This document shows, piece by piece, positions 44,152 to 54,597 of a stretch of DNA of 64,000 bases (within the stretch, counting starts at the first letter, position 1; every line of letters starts with the position of its first letter). The notes under the pieces are model-generated. The model had not been told where the DNA came from, searched no databases, and saw only the letters and a program-made list of their open reading frames with translations. The stretch is from Methylobacter sp. (GTDB taxonomy: Bacteria; Pseudomonadota; Gammaproteobacteria; Methylococcales; Methylomonadaceae), in the NCBI RefSeq assembly GCF_004322395.1, contig NZ_SCTW01000154.1, positions 1 through 64,000 on the forward strand. The letters are read 5' to 3'. Both the position numbers and the translations under genes were made by a program.

Positions 44152-45222
44152 ATGAATGCACAATTTGATCTAATCCCGAAACGTTTGGGATTCGTAGAGC
44201 GGTTTCTGACGCTATGGATATTTATCAGCATGGCGGGAGGGATTTCGCTGGGCTATTTCATTCCCGGTTTCACAGAGTGGCTGAGCCGCTTTCAAGTGGG
44301 AACCACCTCCATGCCTATCGCTATCGGCCTGATACTAATGATGTACCCGCCGCTGGCCAAGGTGCGTTACGAGGAATTACCCAAGGTTTTTAAGAACACC
44401 AAGATTTTGCTGCTGTCCCTGATCCAAAACTGGGTAATCGGCCCGGTGCTGATGTTTACGCTGGCCGTTATCTTTCTTAGGGATTACCCGGAGTATATGG
44501 TGGGGCTGATTATCATCGGCTTGGCCCGTTGCATTGCGATGGTGTTGGTCTGGAACGAGCTGGCTGAGGGCGACACCGAATATTGCGCTGGTTTAGTGGC
44601 GTTCAACTCCATCTTCCAGATGTTATTCTTTTCCGTTTATGCGTATGTTTTCGTCACTGTCTTGCCGGATTGGTTGGGGATCGCTTCCGGTCTTGAAGTT
44701 CAGGTTACCATGATCCAAGTCGCTAAAAGCGTGCTGATTTACTTAGGCATTCCTTTTTTCGGCGGCATGTTCACGCGTTTTTTTCTAGTGCGGCGCAAGG
44801 GTTTACAGTGGTATGAGGAAACGTTCATGCCGAAAATCAGCCCGGTTACCCTGATTGCGCTGCTGTTCACCATTCTGGTCATGTTCTCTCTCAAAGGCGA
44901 ATATATTGTGCAGTTGCCTATGGATGTGGCGCGCATTGCCATACCGCTGATCATCTACTTTCTGATCATGTTTCTGGTCACGTTTTATATGTCGGCCAAC
45001 TCAGGGGCAGGGTATCGCATTAGCGCCACGCTGTCGTTTACCGCTGCCGGTAATAATTTCGAGTTAGCCATCGCGGTGGCTATCGCGGTTTTCGGGCTGC
45101 AATCAGGAGAAGCGTTTGCCGCAGTGATTGGCCCTTTGGTAGAAGTTCCGGTATTGATCGGGTTGGTTAAAGCTGCGCTTTATTTTAGACAGCACTTCCA
45201 TCTTTCGCCTGCATTCAAGTAG
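44152..45222 (+). CDS. acr3: Arsenite efflux transporter Acr3
   Basis: This 356-residue protein (started at [14 protein letters not shown], after CAGGAAGCAATATC) has about ten membrane helices and the Acr3 signature: [19 protein letters not shown] at the N-terminus, [35 protein letters not shown] (with the conserved Cys), and [20 protein letters not shown] near the C-terminus. It exports arsenite across the inner membrane in exchange for protons. It is the last gene of the arsR-arsC-acr3 operon. A longer frame upstream (from 44113) is not supported. Confidence 0.94.
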   Translation: MNAQFDLIPKRLGFVERFLTLWIFISMAGGISLGYFIPGFTEWLSRFQVGTTSMPIAIGLILMMYPPLAKVRYEELPKVFKNTKILLLSLIQNWVIGPVLMFTLAVIFLRDYPEYMVGLIIIGLARCIAMVLVWNELAEGDTEYCAGLVAFNSIFQMLFFSVYAYVFVTVLPDWLGIASGLEVQVTMIQVAKSVLIYLGIPFFGGMFTRFFLVRRKGLQWYEETFMPKISPVTLIALLFTILVMFSLKGEYIVQLPMDVARIAIPLIIYFLIMFLVTFYMSANSGAGYRISATLSFTAAGNNFELAIAVAIAVFGLQSGEAFAAVIGPLVEVPVLIGLVKAALYFRQHFHLSPAFK

Positions 45223-45655
45223 CTTATACAGGTAATCTCCGTTCCCAGCAAAATCTGCATTAGCAATTGCCGAGGTGAAATACCTGTTGCCTGTAGGCAA
45301 AAAAAATGCGGCTGATTAGGCCGCATAAAGAAGGATATAAAACTCTGAATCCCGAGGAGGGAATTTGCATCTCAAGAGTTGTATATATATTAGTAAAAAT
45401 ACTTAGGTGATGGAATGTGGCAAATTGCCGCGTGTCAGAATGTCGCAGATTTATGTCAAAAATATCTAAGTACTAGTTCGTAATAGATGAATATTTCAGG
45501 TTTTTACCTGACTTTTAAGCTCTTTTTTTAGGGTTTTACCCGATTCTTAATCGCCTTCCCAAGTTGTATTGTTGGGTCATCTCATAAATGCATTGTTAAC
45601 AATGCAAAAGCTGAGAGCCACTCAACACTGCTTGAACAAATCCGGGAGGGAAATT
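45223..45655. promoter_or_regulatory. Long leader region of the giant multicopper oxidase
   Basis: No gene is seen here. From left: a hairpin ATGCGGC...GCCGCAT (45306-45326) preceded by A6; AACTCT...AGAGTT (45341-45380); two related near-palindromes AGGTTTTTACCTGACTTTT (45498-45516) and AGGGTTTTACCCGATTCTT (45530-45548); and an 18-bp perfect palindrome TGCATTGTTAACAATGCA (45589-45606), 50 bases before the ATG. These are likely regulator sites. No clear -35/-10 pair could be fixed. Confidence 0.45.
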
Positions 45656-48600
45656 ATGAAATCACACCCCAACGTTCAGACCAAAACCCAATTCCAAAGC
45701 GCATCGCTTGCTAAGCTGTGTTTATTAATATTGGCGCTAGCGGCAACCGGTCTAGCTCAGGCTGCTCAGAATTGTATAACCGCTGATGTGGTTGCGTTAG
45801 ATCAAACTTTCTATTACAACCGGCTTGGCGCAATGAATCCTTCGGGGATGATTTATGCATTGAAGCGCGATGTGGTTGCAATAGATGGAGCGTCGCAACC
45901 ATCTCCTGGAAACGCAATGTTGCGAGCCGGCAAGCGGCCAAGACCATTAGTGCTGCGTGTTAATGAAGGCGGTTGTTTAACTGTCAACTTCACCAACTGG
46001 CTAAGTATGCCGAATACCGGCACCGGTACTGTTCCTGACCCTACCGCTCCCGATATACATGATCCCAACGTGATAGAGGCTGAAACTGTCACTGGCCCGG
46101 CCACGCGCACCGCATCATTTCATGTGATCGGCATGCAGTTGGAAGGCATAGAGTCGGACGGCTCGAATGTAGGTAATAACAGCAATAGCTTGGCGAACCC
46201 AGGCGAAACCAAAACCTACACCTTTTACGCGCAGAAAGAAGGCACCTATTTCGCTTACAGTACGGCAGCGACGACAGGAGGCGAAGGCAATGGCGGCTCA
46301 CTGGCTCATGGCTTGTTCGGTGCGGTCCATGTAGAAAACAAGGGCGCACAATGGTACCGCAGCCAGGTTACGGAACAGGATTTGGCGTTAGCCGCAACAG
46401 GCTCTACCAAATCGGAAGCGGATGGGAAATATTACCCGGTTATCGATTACGAAGCCGTTTATCCCGCTGTTGAAACCCGAAAATCGGCCGAGCAACTTAG
46501 TTTAACTGCCAATCCGGATGGCACCACCACTAAGGCAGTCATGACCAAACTGACCAGCAATATCGGTTTTATTAGCGAGGATAAAGGTAGAGTCTTGATC
46601 TGGGAGAATGGCAAGGCGAATATTAAAGATGTTCTTGCCGACGGCTCGGCCACAATAGATGGAGCCTTTAACAGCGAGATATTGCCATATACCTGGAAGA
46701 TCGAAGGCACTGAGCCCCATCCTTTCGCAGGCACACCGATACTGAATATGCTGGATGGCACCAAAATCGTTCATTCCGATCTTAACGCGATCATTACCGG
46801 AAGCAACCTAGGTCCCTTCGAAACAAAACAGGAACCCAACAATGCAGTCTATCCGGGACGCACCGACCCGTTCCGGGAATTTACCGTTATTTTTCACGAC
46901 GAGATCAAGGCTGTGCAGGCATTTCCGGCTTGGTATAACGATCCGGCTTTCATCCACACTTTGCACAGCGTCAGGGACGGTTTTGCGATGAATTACGGTT
47001 CAGGCGGTATCGGCTCGGAAATTATCGCCAACCGGTTAAAACTCGGTCCGATGAAAGACTGTGTCGAGTGCAAATATGAAGAATTCTTTTTAACTTCCTG
47101 GGTGCTGGGCGATCCGGCAATGGTGGTCGATGTGCCGGCGACCGTTAATGCCAATGGAATGGGCGTGGTTGAGAATCCCCAGTTCGCGACCAAAGCTTAC
47201 TTCCCGGACGATCCGTCCAACGTTCACCACAGTTACCTCAATGACCGGGTGAAGTTCAGGAATCTGCACGCAGGCCCCAAGGAGCATCACATTTTCCACC
47301 TGCACGCCCACCAATGGCTGCATAGCCCCGATAGCGACAACTCCGCCTATCTGGACAGCCAGAGCATCGGGCCGGGCAGCGGTTATACCTATGAAATTGC
47401 CCATCACGGCAGTGGCAACCGTAACCGGACAGTCGGAGATTCGATATTTCATTGCCATTTTTACCCTCACTTTGCCCAGGGTATGTGGGAGTTATGGCGA
47501 GTACATGACGTACTGGAGACCGGCACCGTATTAGCCACGGACGGCAGGCCGGCTCAAGGTTCCAGGGCGCTGCCGGATTATGAAATCAAGGCGGGAACCC
47601 CGATACCGGCTTTGGTGCCTATGCCGACGATGGCAATGGCGCCGCTACCAGGCGCCAAGGCAGAGATTGAATACAGTGCGGGTCAGCCGACCGGCCAAAT
47701 TAAGTTACCTGAAGTGGCAACGGGTAATCCTGGGTATCCGTTTTTTATTCCCGGTATTGCCGGACACCGTCCGCCGCACCCACCGATGGATACTATTGTT
47801 GATGGCGGTCTGCCCCGTCATATCGTCACCGGCGGTACGGCAACCAGCTATCAGGAACGGGATAATTTCAACAAAATTCTTAATACCTTAGCCGCAAAGA
47901 AGCTGCCTGAATCGGGAACACCGTGGGAGAGACAGGCCATGCTATTTCATGGCGGCGACGGCGTTACAGCGGGGCCGAAGCATCACACCACGCCGAAACC
48001 GAATGGCGGAACCGGGTCATTCAAAGTCAACGGCTTGCCAGCGGTTGCCGGCGCACCCTATGCCGACCCGTGCATTAACGATGCCCAGCAGCCTGCTACC
48101 GGTAAGAATCGTTTTTATCATGCTGCGGCTATTCAGCTGGATGTCAAAATGAACAAGACGGCCTGGCATTTTCCGCAACAGCGCATTCTGACTTTATGGG
48201 ACGATGTGGCAGCTACGATTGATGGAATCAGGCCTCCCGAACCGATGTTTTTTAGAGCCAACAGCGGCGAGTGCATCATTTTTGAACACACCAACCTGGT
48301 TCCAAATGTTTATAAAAAGGACGCTTTCCAAGTCGAGACGCCGACCGATATTATCGGCCAGCATATTCATTTGGTTAAATTCGATGCAACATCGTCCGAC
48401 GGTTCCGGCAACGGTTGGAATTATGAAGACGGCACTTTCAGTCCCGAAGAAATTCATGAGCGTCAGGTTGCGCTTAATGAACCCTCAGGCCAATGGTTGG
48501 ACCCTGAAAATGTAAATGCCGCTAAACCTGGTATATGCAAATTGACAGGATTTGAAAAAGGTAAGGGAACTTGTATACAAACCACAATACAACGATGGTA

Positions 48601-50905
48601 CGCCGATGATGTGACGAACAACGTGGGTGAAGACCGGACGTTGCGCACGGTCTTCACCCATGACCATTTCGGCCCGTCAACGCATCAACATCCCGGACTT
48701 TATGCCGGTCTGGTTGTTGAGCCGGTGGGTTCGATATGGAAGCATAATGAAACCGGAGCGATTCTGGGCAACAGAAAAGACGGCGGCCCGACCACTTGGC
48801 AAGCCATCATCGAACCCGGTAATGGCGAAAAACCTTACCGCGAGTTTATGTTGGAAATGGGCGATTTTTCGCTTGCCAGCCGGCCCGACGGCACGCCGGT
48901 TAATCCGCCCGGAAAAAAGGAAGACGGGCTGCATAATTTGCTCGCTCTAGCGCCGACCTGTCCGGGTGGTGGCGCAAGACCCTGCCCGGAAGCCATTTCC
49001 GCCGAAGAACCCGGCACTATGACGGTAAACTATCGAAACGAGCCGATAGCCCAGCGGATACATAACGGAATCAACGGGCAGACGGCCGGCACGGCGGGCG
49101 ATCTTTCATTCGCATTCGAGTCGCGGACAGACCGCGCTATTACCGCACTGAACAGTCAACCCACTTTTTTTGCTTCGCCGTTGACTAAGGATGTATTGCC
49201 CGGAGACCCGTTTACTCCGTTATTGAAAGCCTATAGCGGCGATAAAGTCCAAATCAGGATTTTAATGGGCGCTCATGAAGAAGGGCATAACTTCAGCGCA
49301 CACGGCATCAAATGGCTGTTCGAACCGTCTTTGAAAGACTCCGGCTACAAAAATTCACAGATGCTGGGAATTTCCGAGCACTTTGAGTTTGAGATACCCG
49401 CAGTAGACGCGGTCAAATCAGGAACGCCGTGGGCCGATCTCGCCTATTTCCCTGGCACAGCGACAGACGATGTTTGGAACGGCCTGTGGGGAATCATGCG
49501 GGCTTATAACGGTAAAGGAAACTTCTCCAATCAATATCCGGCGCCGACGCTGGCGAAGTTACCAAGCAATCCGAATGGGATAGCGCTATCGCCAAAGGCC
49601 TGTGCCGTAGTAGGTAACAAGGCCGAGCCGAATTGCTCGGGCATGAACGGGGTTTGCCCGACCAATGCACGGAAAGTTGATTTTAAGGTTCATGCTTTTC
49701 TTGCCCAGGATGTGCTGGGTGGCCCGCTGGTCTATAACTACACTGCCGGGCTTGAAGATCCAGGTGCTATTTTGTATGTTCGCGATCAGGACTTCAACAC
49801 TAAAACAAACCGGCTGAAACCGGGTGTTCCGATAGAGCCCTTGATTCTTCGCGCCAATGCAGGGGACTGTATTAAGCTGGATTTGGTCAATCACCTTCCG
49901 GCTAACTTAAGCGTTACTCAAGCTGACGGCTATAGCACGCTGCCGATGATCATCGAAGGCTTTAACAACAACGACATACAACCTTCCAGCTATGTAGGGC
50001 TAACGCCGCAATTGCTGGAGTTTGATGCGTTAACCGGCGGCGGCCTGAGCGTAGGATCGAATTGGACCTTATGGAAGGGCGATTCAATCATCGCAGCCCC
50101 CGGTAAGTCGGTCAGCTATAAATGGTATGCGGGCAGAATGACAGTTAAAACCGATCCTAGCTCCGCTTCTAAAACAGAGCGGCTTTTTGCCGAACCTGTT
50201 GAATACGGCGCAATCAACCTGATGCCGTCGGACCGGATCAAGCAAACCAGCAAAGGCGCCATCGCCGCGATGGTCATCGAGCCATTGGGCTCTACCTGGG
50301 TCGAAGACATTGATTCACGCGCTTCGGCTACGGTTACGCTACCTGATAAATCAACATTCAGAGAGCATGTGCTGATCTTTCAGGATGACCTGAATTTACA
50401 GCACAATGGCGCCGCCGTACCGAATACCGCCCAATCTGATGATCCCGAAGATACCGGACAAAAAGCCTTTAACTATAAGACCGAACCGCTGTGGACACGG
50501 ATGGGATTCGCTCCGGGAACGCCGCTGGAGTTAACCCGCAACGAAGACTTCAGCAACGTACTGCAAGGCCCGGCAGAAACTCCGGTATTCAAATCCAAAG
50601 CCGGCGATACCGTTCGTCTGCGTGTTTTGCAGTCGGGTGGCCATGCGCGCAACCATGTATTTCAGTTGCACGGACACGGTTGGCAGGAAGAGCCCTATAC
50701 CAATGGATCAACGGTGATGGCTGAAAATAACTGGTCCGAATGGAAGGGTTCCCAGGAGGGTATCGGCCCCGGCAGCCATCTTAACCTGTTGCTGACCAAT
50801 GGAGCGGGCGGTTTTTACGGTACGCCGGGCGATTACCTGTATCGGGATCAGGCATCGTTCCAGTTTGACAATGGTTTGTGGGGGATATTCCGGGTAGAAA
50901 AATAG
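45656..50905 (+). CDS. Giant multicopper oxidase, MofA/MnxG (Mn(II) oxidase) type
   Basis: The 1749-residue product, started at MKSHPNVQTKTQF (ATG 45656 after GGGAGGGAAATT), has a signal peptide (LAKLCLLILALAATGLAQAA) and several cupredoxin domains. Copper sites seen: HLHAHQW (H548, H550, H552), FHCHFYPHFAQGM (H599, C600, H605, M610, type 1), THDHFGPSTHQHPG (H1002, H1004, H1010), and FQLHGHGW (H1672, H1674). The sequence FTHDHFGPSTHQ and the great length are typical of MofA/MnxG Mn(II) oxidases, which oxidise Mn(II) to Mn oxides outside the cell or in the periplasm. Relation to metal oxidation is family-based inference; other substrates are possible. Two more oxidases follow. Confidence 0.87.
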   Translation: MKSHPNVQTKTQFQSASLAKLCLLILALAATGLAQAAQNCITADVVALDQTFYYNRLGAMNPSGMIYALKRDVVAIDGASQPSPGNAMLRAGKRPRPLVLRVNEGGCLTVNFTNWLSMPNTGTGTVPDPTAPDIHDPNVIEAETVTGPATRTASFHVIGMQLEGIESDGSNVGNNSNSLANPGETKTYTFYAQKEGTYFAYSTAATTGGEGNGGSLAHGLFGAVHVENKGAQWYRSQVTEQDLALAATGSTKSEADGKYYPVIDYEAVYPAVETRKSAEQLSLTANPDGTTTKAVMTKLTSNIGFISEDKGRVLIWENGKANIKDVLADGSATIDGAFNSEILPYTWKIEGTEPHPFAGTPILNMLDGTKIVHSDLNAIITGSNLGPFETKQEPNNAVYPGRTDPFREFTVIFHDEIKAVQAFPAWYNDPAFIHTLHSVRDGFAMNYGSGGIGSEIIANRLKLGPMKDCVECKYEEFFLTSWVLGDPAMVVDVPATVNANGMGVVENPQFATKAYFPDDPSNVHHSYLNDRVKFRNLHAGPKEHHIFHLHAHQWLHSPDSDNSAYLDSQSIGPGSGYTYEIAHHGSGNRNRTVGDSIFHCHFYPHFAQGMWELWRVHDVLETGTVLATDGRPAQGSRALPDYEIKAGTPIPALVPMPTMAMAPLPGAKAEIEYSAGQPTGQIKLPEVATGNPGYPFFIPGIAGHRPPHPPMDTIVDGGLPRHIVTGGTATSYQERDNFNKILNTLAAKKLPESGTPWERQAMLFHGGDGVTAGPKHHTTPKPNGGTGSFKVNGLPAVAGAPYADPCINDAQQPATGKNRFYHAAAIQLDVKMNKTAWHFPQQRILTLWDDVAATIDGIRPPEPMFFRANSGECIIFEHTNLVPNVYKKDAFQVETPTDIIGQHIHLVKFDATSSDGSGNGWNYEDGTFSPEEIHERQVALNEPSGQWLDPENVNAAKPGICKLTGFEKGKGTCIQTTIQRWYADDVTNNVGEDRTLRTVFTHDHFGPSTHQHPGLYAGLVVEPVGSIWKHNETGAILGNRKDGGPTTWQAIIEPGNGEKPYREFMLEMGDFSLASRPDGTPVNPPGKKEDGLHNLLALAPTCPGGGARPCPEAISAEEPGTMTVNYRNEPIAQRIHNGINGQTAGTAGDLSFAFESRTDRAITALNSQPTFFASPLTKDVLPGDPFTPLLKAYSGDKVQIRILMGAHEEGHNFSAHGIKWLFEPSLKDSGYKNSQMLGISEHFEFEIPAVDAVKSGTPWADLAYFPGTATDDVWNGLWGIMRAYNGKGNFSNQYPAPTLAKLPSNPNGIALSPKACAVVGNKAEPNCSGMNGVCPTNARKVDFKVHAFLAQDVLGGPLVYNYTAGLEDPGAILYVRDQDFNTKTNRLKPGVPIEPLILRANAGDCIKLDLVNHLPANLSVTQADGYSTLPMIIEGFNNNDIQPSSYVGLTPQLLEFDALTGGGLSVGSNWTLWKGDSIIAAPGKSVSYKWYAGRMTVKTDPSSASKTERLFAEPVEYGAINLMPSDRIKQTSKGAIAAMVIEPLGSTWVEDIDSRASATVTLPDKSTFREHVLIFQDDLNLQHNGAAVPNTAQSDDPEDTGQKAFNYKTEPLWTRMGFAPGTPLELTRNEDFSNVLQGPAETPVFKSKAGDTVRLRVLQSGGHARNHVFQLHGHGWQEEPYTNGSTVMAENNWSEWKGSQEGIGPGSHLNLLLTNGAGGFYGTPGDYLYRDQASFQFDNGLWGIFRVEK

Positions 50906-50966
50906 AAGCCGGCGCGTTACCCGTAAAAAACCGGGTCATTATTCCTGTTCGCTGTAGATTAGGCTA

Positions 50967-51128
50967 ACGCCGGCATGTCGATGAATATGCCGGCGTGCGG
51001 CGAATACGGAACTATACAGGACATTCTCGTTAGCAATCCGAGCGAGGTTTTTTGATAATTGGACGAGGTGCCGGCATGGATGCCGGTAAGTCGGATTGGT
51101 TATTTATTTTCAAGGAGTTAAATTTAAC
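50967..51128. promoter_or_regulatory. Palindromes in the gap between the first two oxidases
   Basis: ACGCCGGCAT and ATGCCGGCGT (50967-50976, 50987-50996) form a perfect 10-bp stem, and CCGGCAT-GG-ATGCCGG (51071-51086) is a second copy of the same core. GTTAAATTTAAC (51117-51128) is a 12-bp palindrome 45 bases before the next ATG. The first may terminate or attenuate; the last may be an operator. Confidence 0.45.
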
Positions 51129-51172
51129 AATATGACATAAATTGCTTAACTTAACGGCATTGAGGACTCATC

Positions 51173-53359
51173 ATGTCAAAGAAAATACATCAATTCAATA
51201 ATGAAGGCATTCATAACGATGCTTTTCCTGTGCCGGCTCTGTTGTCGCCGCGCACCAAGGCCGTAGCCGGTCTGATATTTGTATTGCCATGGATCGGGAG
51301 TCCTGCTTGGGCAGCTTTGCCGGGCGGTACTTTGGATCCGGCGACCATACCTAAATATGTCTCGCCCTTGTTCATTCCTCCGGAGATGCCTAAGGCACTT
51401 AATGAAAATGCTCCCGGTGTCGATTATTACAAGATCGCTACGCGCCAGATTTCACAACAAATTCTTCCTAAACCGCTGCCCAAAACGAAAGTGTGGGCAT
51501 ACGGTTCCAGCGATAATCAGAATACCTTCCACTCTCCTTCCTATACCATTGAGGCGTCGGTCAACCGTCCGGTACGGGTGACATGGATCAACGACCTCAA
51601 GGACAGTAAAGGACATTTTCTCCCTCATATGCTGCCGGTCGACCAGACCGTACATTGGGCTAATCCGCCCGGCGGCCCAGGAGGACAGGACAGCATGGGC
51701 ACGGATCCGAAACCGTATACCGGGCCTGTACCGCTGGTCACCCACCTTCATGGCGCTAATGTCGTTCCGGGTAGCGACGGTTACCCGGAATCCTGGACTT
51801 TGCCTGCGGCATCGAACATACCGGCCGGTTATGCGACCCGAGGAACGCATTGGGCGCAAATTGAAGGAGAGAACGATGAAGCCGGAGAGGGGACCTATCA
51901 ATATTCCAACGACCAGCGCGCCACTCAGATGTGGTTCCATGACCATACTTTAGGCATGACCCGAAGCAACGTCTATGCCGGTTTGGCGGGCAATTATATG
52001 CTGCGTGGCGGCATGTCGGACCTTCCTAGTTTGTTATTGCCGCAAGGGGCTTATGAGATCCCCCTGCTGATTCAGGATCGGGCTTTCAACAGCGACGGCA
52101 GCCTGTTCTATCCGGGTGAGAGGGCGTTTTTCGAAGGGCTGGCTAAGAAGGACCTTCGGATACCTTTTATTCCGCATAAAACTGCGGGCGGGAGCGACAG
52201 TGATGTCTCGCCGATCTGGAATCCGGAATATTTCTCTAACGTGATGCTGGTTAATGGGCACAGCTGGCCGAAGCTTGACGTCGAGAAACGCCGTTATCGT
52301 TTCCGCATTCTAAATGCGTCTGACTCACGCTTCATGATACTGAAGATTGCCGGTGACCCGACAACTCGGCCTGCCACCGAGGCGGTGCCGTTCTGGGTAG
52401 TCGGAGGCGACGGCGGCTTTCAAACCCGGCCGGCAAAGTTAAATTCGCTGCTGATTGGGCCTGCCGAAAGGATCGATGTGGTGGTGGATTTTACCAACGT
52501 TCCGGCCGGTACTCCTCTCTACCTGATTAATGAAGCGCCTGACGAGCCCTATGGCGGCGGCGAAGCCGGAGTGGATTATGATTTCGCCGATCCGGAGACA
52601 ACCGGTCAAGTGATGAAGTTTACGGTCATACCCAGAACTGCAAAGGATAAATCGGTTCCCCCTCAGCAAATACAGGCCTTGTTGCCGCCCCAGAATCTGG
52701 GCAACCCCACAAATATACGCAAGGTTTCCGTTAACGAAATGGAGTCCGGAACCGTTTTTGCGGACTACAACATCGATTCCAATGGAAGCTTGGTGAGTAT
52801 TATTGAGAATCTCGCCGGCGTCCCATTCGGCCCGACTATTTCCATGCTCGGCACACTGGATAGCACTGGCGCTCCTGCGCCCTTTGCGTGGATGGACCCG
52901 GTTACCGAAAATCCCGGTAACGGCACTACAGAAACCTGGGAAATCTACAATTTCACCGAGGATGCCCATCCTATCCATATGCACTTGGTAGAGTTCCAAA
53001 TTGAAAGCCGTGAGCCGCTGCAAACCGATTCTTACGGTATGCCTTTGCTTCCTGCAACGCCACTAAGCGCTGCGCGTGGCCCGGAAGCGTGGGAACGCGG
53101 CTCAAAAGACACGGTGATCGCATATCCGGGTGAAGTGACGCGGGTAAAAGCCAGATTCGACCGTCCTGGCTTGTATGTTTGGCATTGCCACATTTTGTCT
53201 CATGAGGACAACGACATGATGAGGCCCATATGCGTGGGCAATCAGGCTGACTGTCCGGTTCCGCTGGCAAACAGTCCCAAAACCAATGTAGATGCATCTT
53301 TCTACAAGCCTTGGAGCAAGACCGGCATACGGCATAGAACCCGTAGGGGAACCTCCTGA
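51173..53359 (+). CDS. Multicopper oxidase, CotA/McoA-like three-domain type
   Basis: This 728-residue oxidase has a long N-terminus with a signal-like helix (TKAVAGLIFVLPWIGSPAWA). The four copper motifs are intact: THLHGANVVPGSDGYPES (H191, H193), MWFHDHTLGM (H256, H258), AHPIHMHLVEF (H599, H602, H604) and VWHCHILSHEDNDMM (H671, C672, H673, H677, M682). The wide spacing of the first two motifs is like CotA and bilirubin oxidase. Such enzymes couple oxidation of organic or metal substrates (including Mn(II)) to water formation. ATTGAGGACTCATC precedes the ATG. It is 267 bases after the giant oxidase. Confidence 0.92.
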   Translation: MSKKIHQFNNEGIHNDAFPVPALLSPRTKAVAGLIFVLPWIGSPAWAALPGGTLDPATIPKYVSPLFIPPEMPKALNENAPGVDYYKIATRQISQQILPKPLPKTKVWAYGSSDNQNTFHSPSYTIEASVNRPVRVTWINDLKDSKGHFLPHMLPVDQTVHWANPPGGPGGQDSMGTDPKPYTGPVPLVTHLHGANVVPGSDGYPESWTLPAASNIPAGYATRGTHWAQIEGENDEAGEGTYQYSNDQRATQMWFHDHTLGMTRSNVYAGLAGNYMLRGGMSDLPSLLLPQGAYEIPLLIQDRAFNSDGSLFYPGERAFFEGLAKKDLRIPFIPHKTAGGSDSDVSPIWNPEYFSNVMLVNGHSWPKLDVEKRRYRFRILNASDSRFMILKIAGDPTTRPATEAVPFWVVGGDGGFQTRPAKLNSLLIGPAERIDVVVDFTNVPAGTPLYLINEAPDEPYGGGEAGVDYDFADPETTGQVMKFTVIPRTAKDKSVPPQQIQALLPPQNLGNPTNIRKVSVNEMESGTVFADYNIDSNGSLVSIIENLAGVPFGPTISMLGTLDSTGAPAPFAWMDPVTENPGNGTTETWEIYNFTEDAHPIHMHLVEFQIESREPLQTDSYGMPLLPATPLSAARGPEAWERGSKDTVIAYPGEVTRVKARFDRPGLYVWHCHILSHEDNDMMRPICVGNQADCPVPLANSPKTNVDASFYKPWSKTGIRHRTRRGTS

Positions 53360-53937
53360 CGGTTGGCAGGAGTCGTATCAATGAATCAACGGTCACGGAT
53401 AACAACAAGCGGTCTGAAGGGAAGGGTTCCCAACCTGGACCAAGCAGTCGTCTTAATCAGGTGCTATCCTAAAAACCGCAGCTGGGATGTATGGAAGCCA
53501 GTGTGCTGAGCGCCATTCGACAAGCTCATGACAGGCTTCGGCAAGCTCAGGAGAGCTCTGTCGAAGCATGTGCGGCTTCCACATGTCCGCCTAATTAATG
53601 CTCAACTGAGATCGCTATCCTGAGAAATTTGTCCTTTGTCGGCGCGGATTTATTCGCACCGTGCGGATAAATCAGTACCTATAGCGCTATGCCCCTACCT
53701 GCCGATAAAAACGGCAGGTTCAGTAAAAACGGATTGCAATATAGCAGTCTGCTTTGCATCGAAAACGGACGGGTGGCGCTAAAGTAACTTTGAAATGTCT
53801 TGTGGTGGAAAAATATCGACGTTCAACCCCCCTTATGCAATCAAATCGTAAACCCATCCCGGTCGCGTATTGGTCCCATCATACCCAAGCGCCGAAAAAA
53901 TACAGCATCAGGTTGCGCCCACACTGGATTGACCGGA
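53360..53937. repeat. Gene-free stretch with dispersed repeats
   Basis: I see no gene. Near 53515-53570 three degenerate copies of the TTCGACAAGCTCAGGAC motif occur in both orientations, flanked by GGAAGCC and GGCTTCC. This is the same repeat family as at 30291, 30707 and 39784. The rest, up to the convergent response regulator, has no recognised signal. Confidence 0.5.
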
Positions 53938-54597
53938 TTACCACGCCTGCAGGGATGAGCCGACACCTGTTTGGCTGGCGCCCGATAACAATGTGGCTAC
54001 ATTATGAGCGTTAAATTTCTTCATTAACGTGGCGCGATGAGTTTCTACAGTCTTTACGCTGATGCAAAGACTATCGGCGATTTCTTTATTCTTGTAGCCT
54101 GCGGCGATCAGTTTCAGCAACTGTGACTCTCTGCTGGTCAGTTTCCAGTTTAAATGATTATCAACAGGCGTTTTTTCTACCGAAAGATAGCTTTGGATAA
54201 TCTTTGGCAGAATGTCGGAACAGACATAATACCGGCCTGCCAGAATATTTCTCATGGCATCAATCAATTGAGGCCGTGTCGTGCCTTTTAATATATAACC
54301 ATCGGCTCCGGCGCGAAATGCATCGCAAATATTTTCTTCCTCATCTTTAACGGTAAAAATCAGTACTTTGGTAGTTTTCCATCGTTTTTTTATTTCTTTT
54401 ATGACTTCTACACCGTATTTTTTCGGCATCATCATGTCCAATAAAATCAAGTCAGGCGGGGTAAGCCAAGCCTGCCGAAAAAGCGCTACAGGGACGGCAG
54501 CATGATAAATGACAGTAAATCCCGGCTCCTTAGATAACAGTACGCGCAACCCTTCTCTAATAAAGGGTTCGCTTTCAATTATCACAATCTTATGCAT
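53938..54597 (-). CDS. LuxR/NarL-family response regulator
   Basis: This 219-residue regulator has a receiver domain (residues about 3-118; phospho-Asp in LILLDMMMPKKYGVE, Thr in VLIFTVKDE, Lys in YILKGTTRP) and a C-terminal LuxR HTH (LTSRESQLLKLIAAGYKNKE, SVKTVETHRATLMKKF). The acidic pocket usually reads VDD, but here it is IIESEP, so phosphorylation may be altered. No partner kinase lies nearby. Its place between oxidase genes makes it a candidate controller of the metal-oxidation cluster. Confidence 0.92.
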   Translation of the reverse strand: MHKIVIIESEPFIREGLRVLLSKEPGFTVIYHAAVPVALFRQAWLTPPDLILLDMMMPKKYGVEVIKEIKKRWKTTKVLIFTVKDEEENICDAFRAGADGYILKGTTRPQLIDAMRNILAGRYYVCSDILPKIIQSYLSVEKTPVDNHLNWKLTSRESQLLKLIAAGYKNKEIADSLCISVKTVETHRATLMKKFNAHNVATLLSGASQTGVGSSLQAW

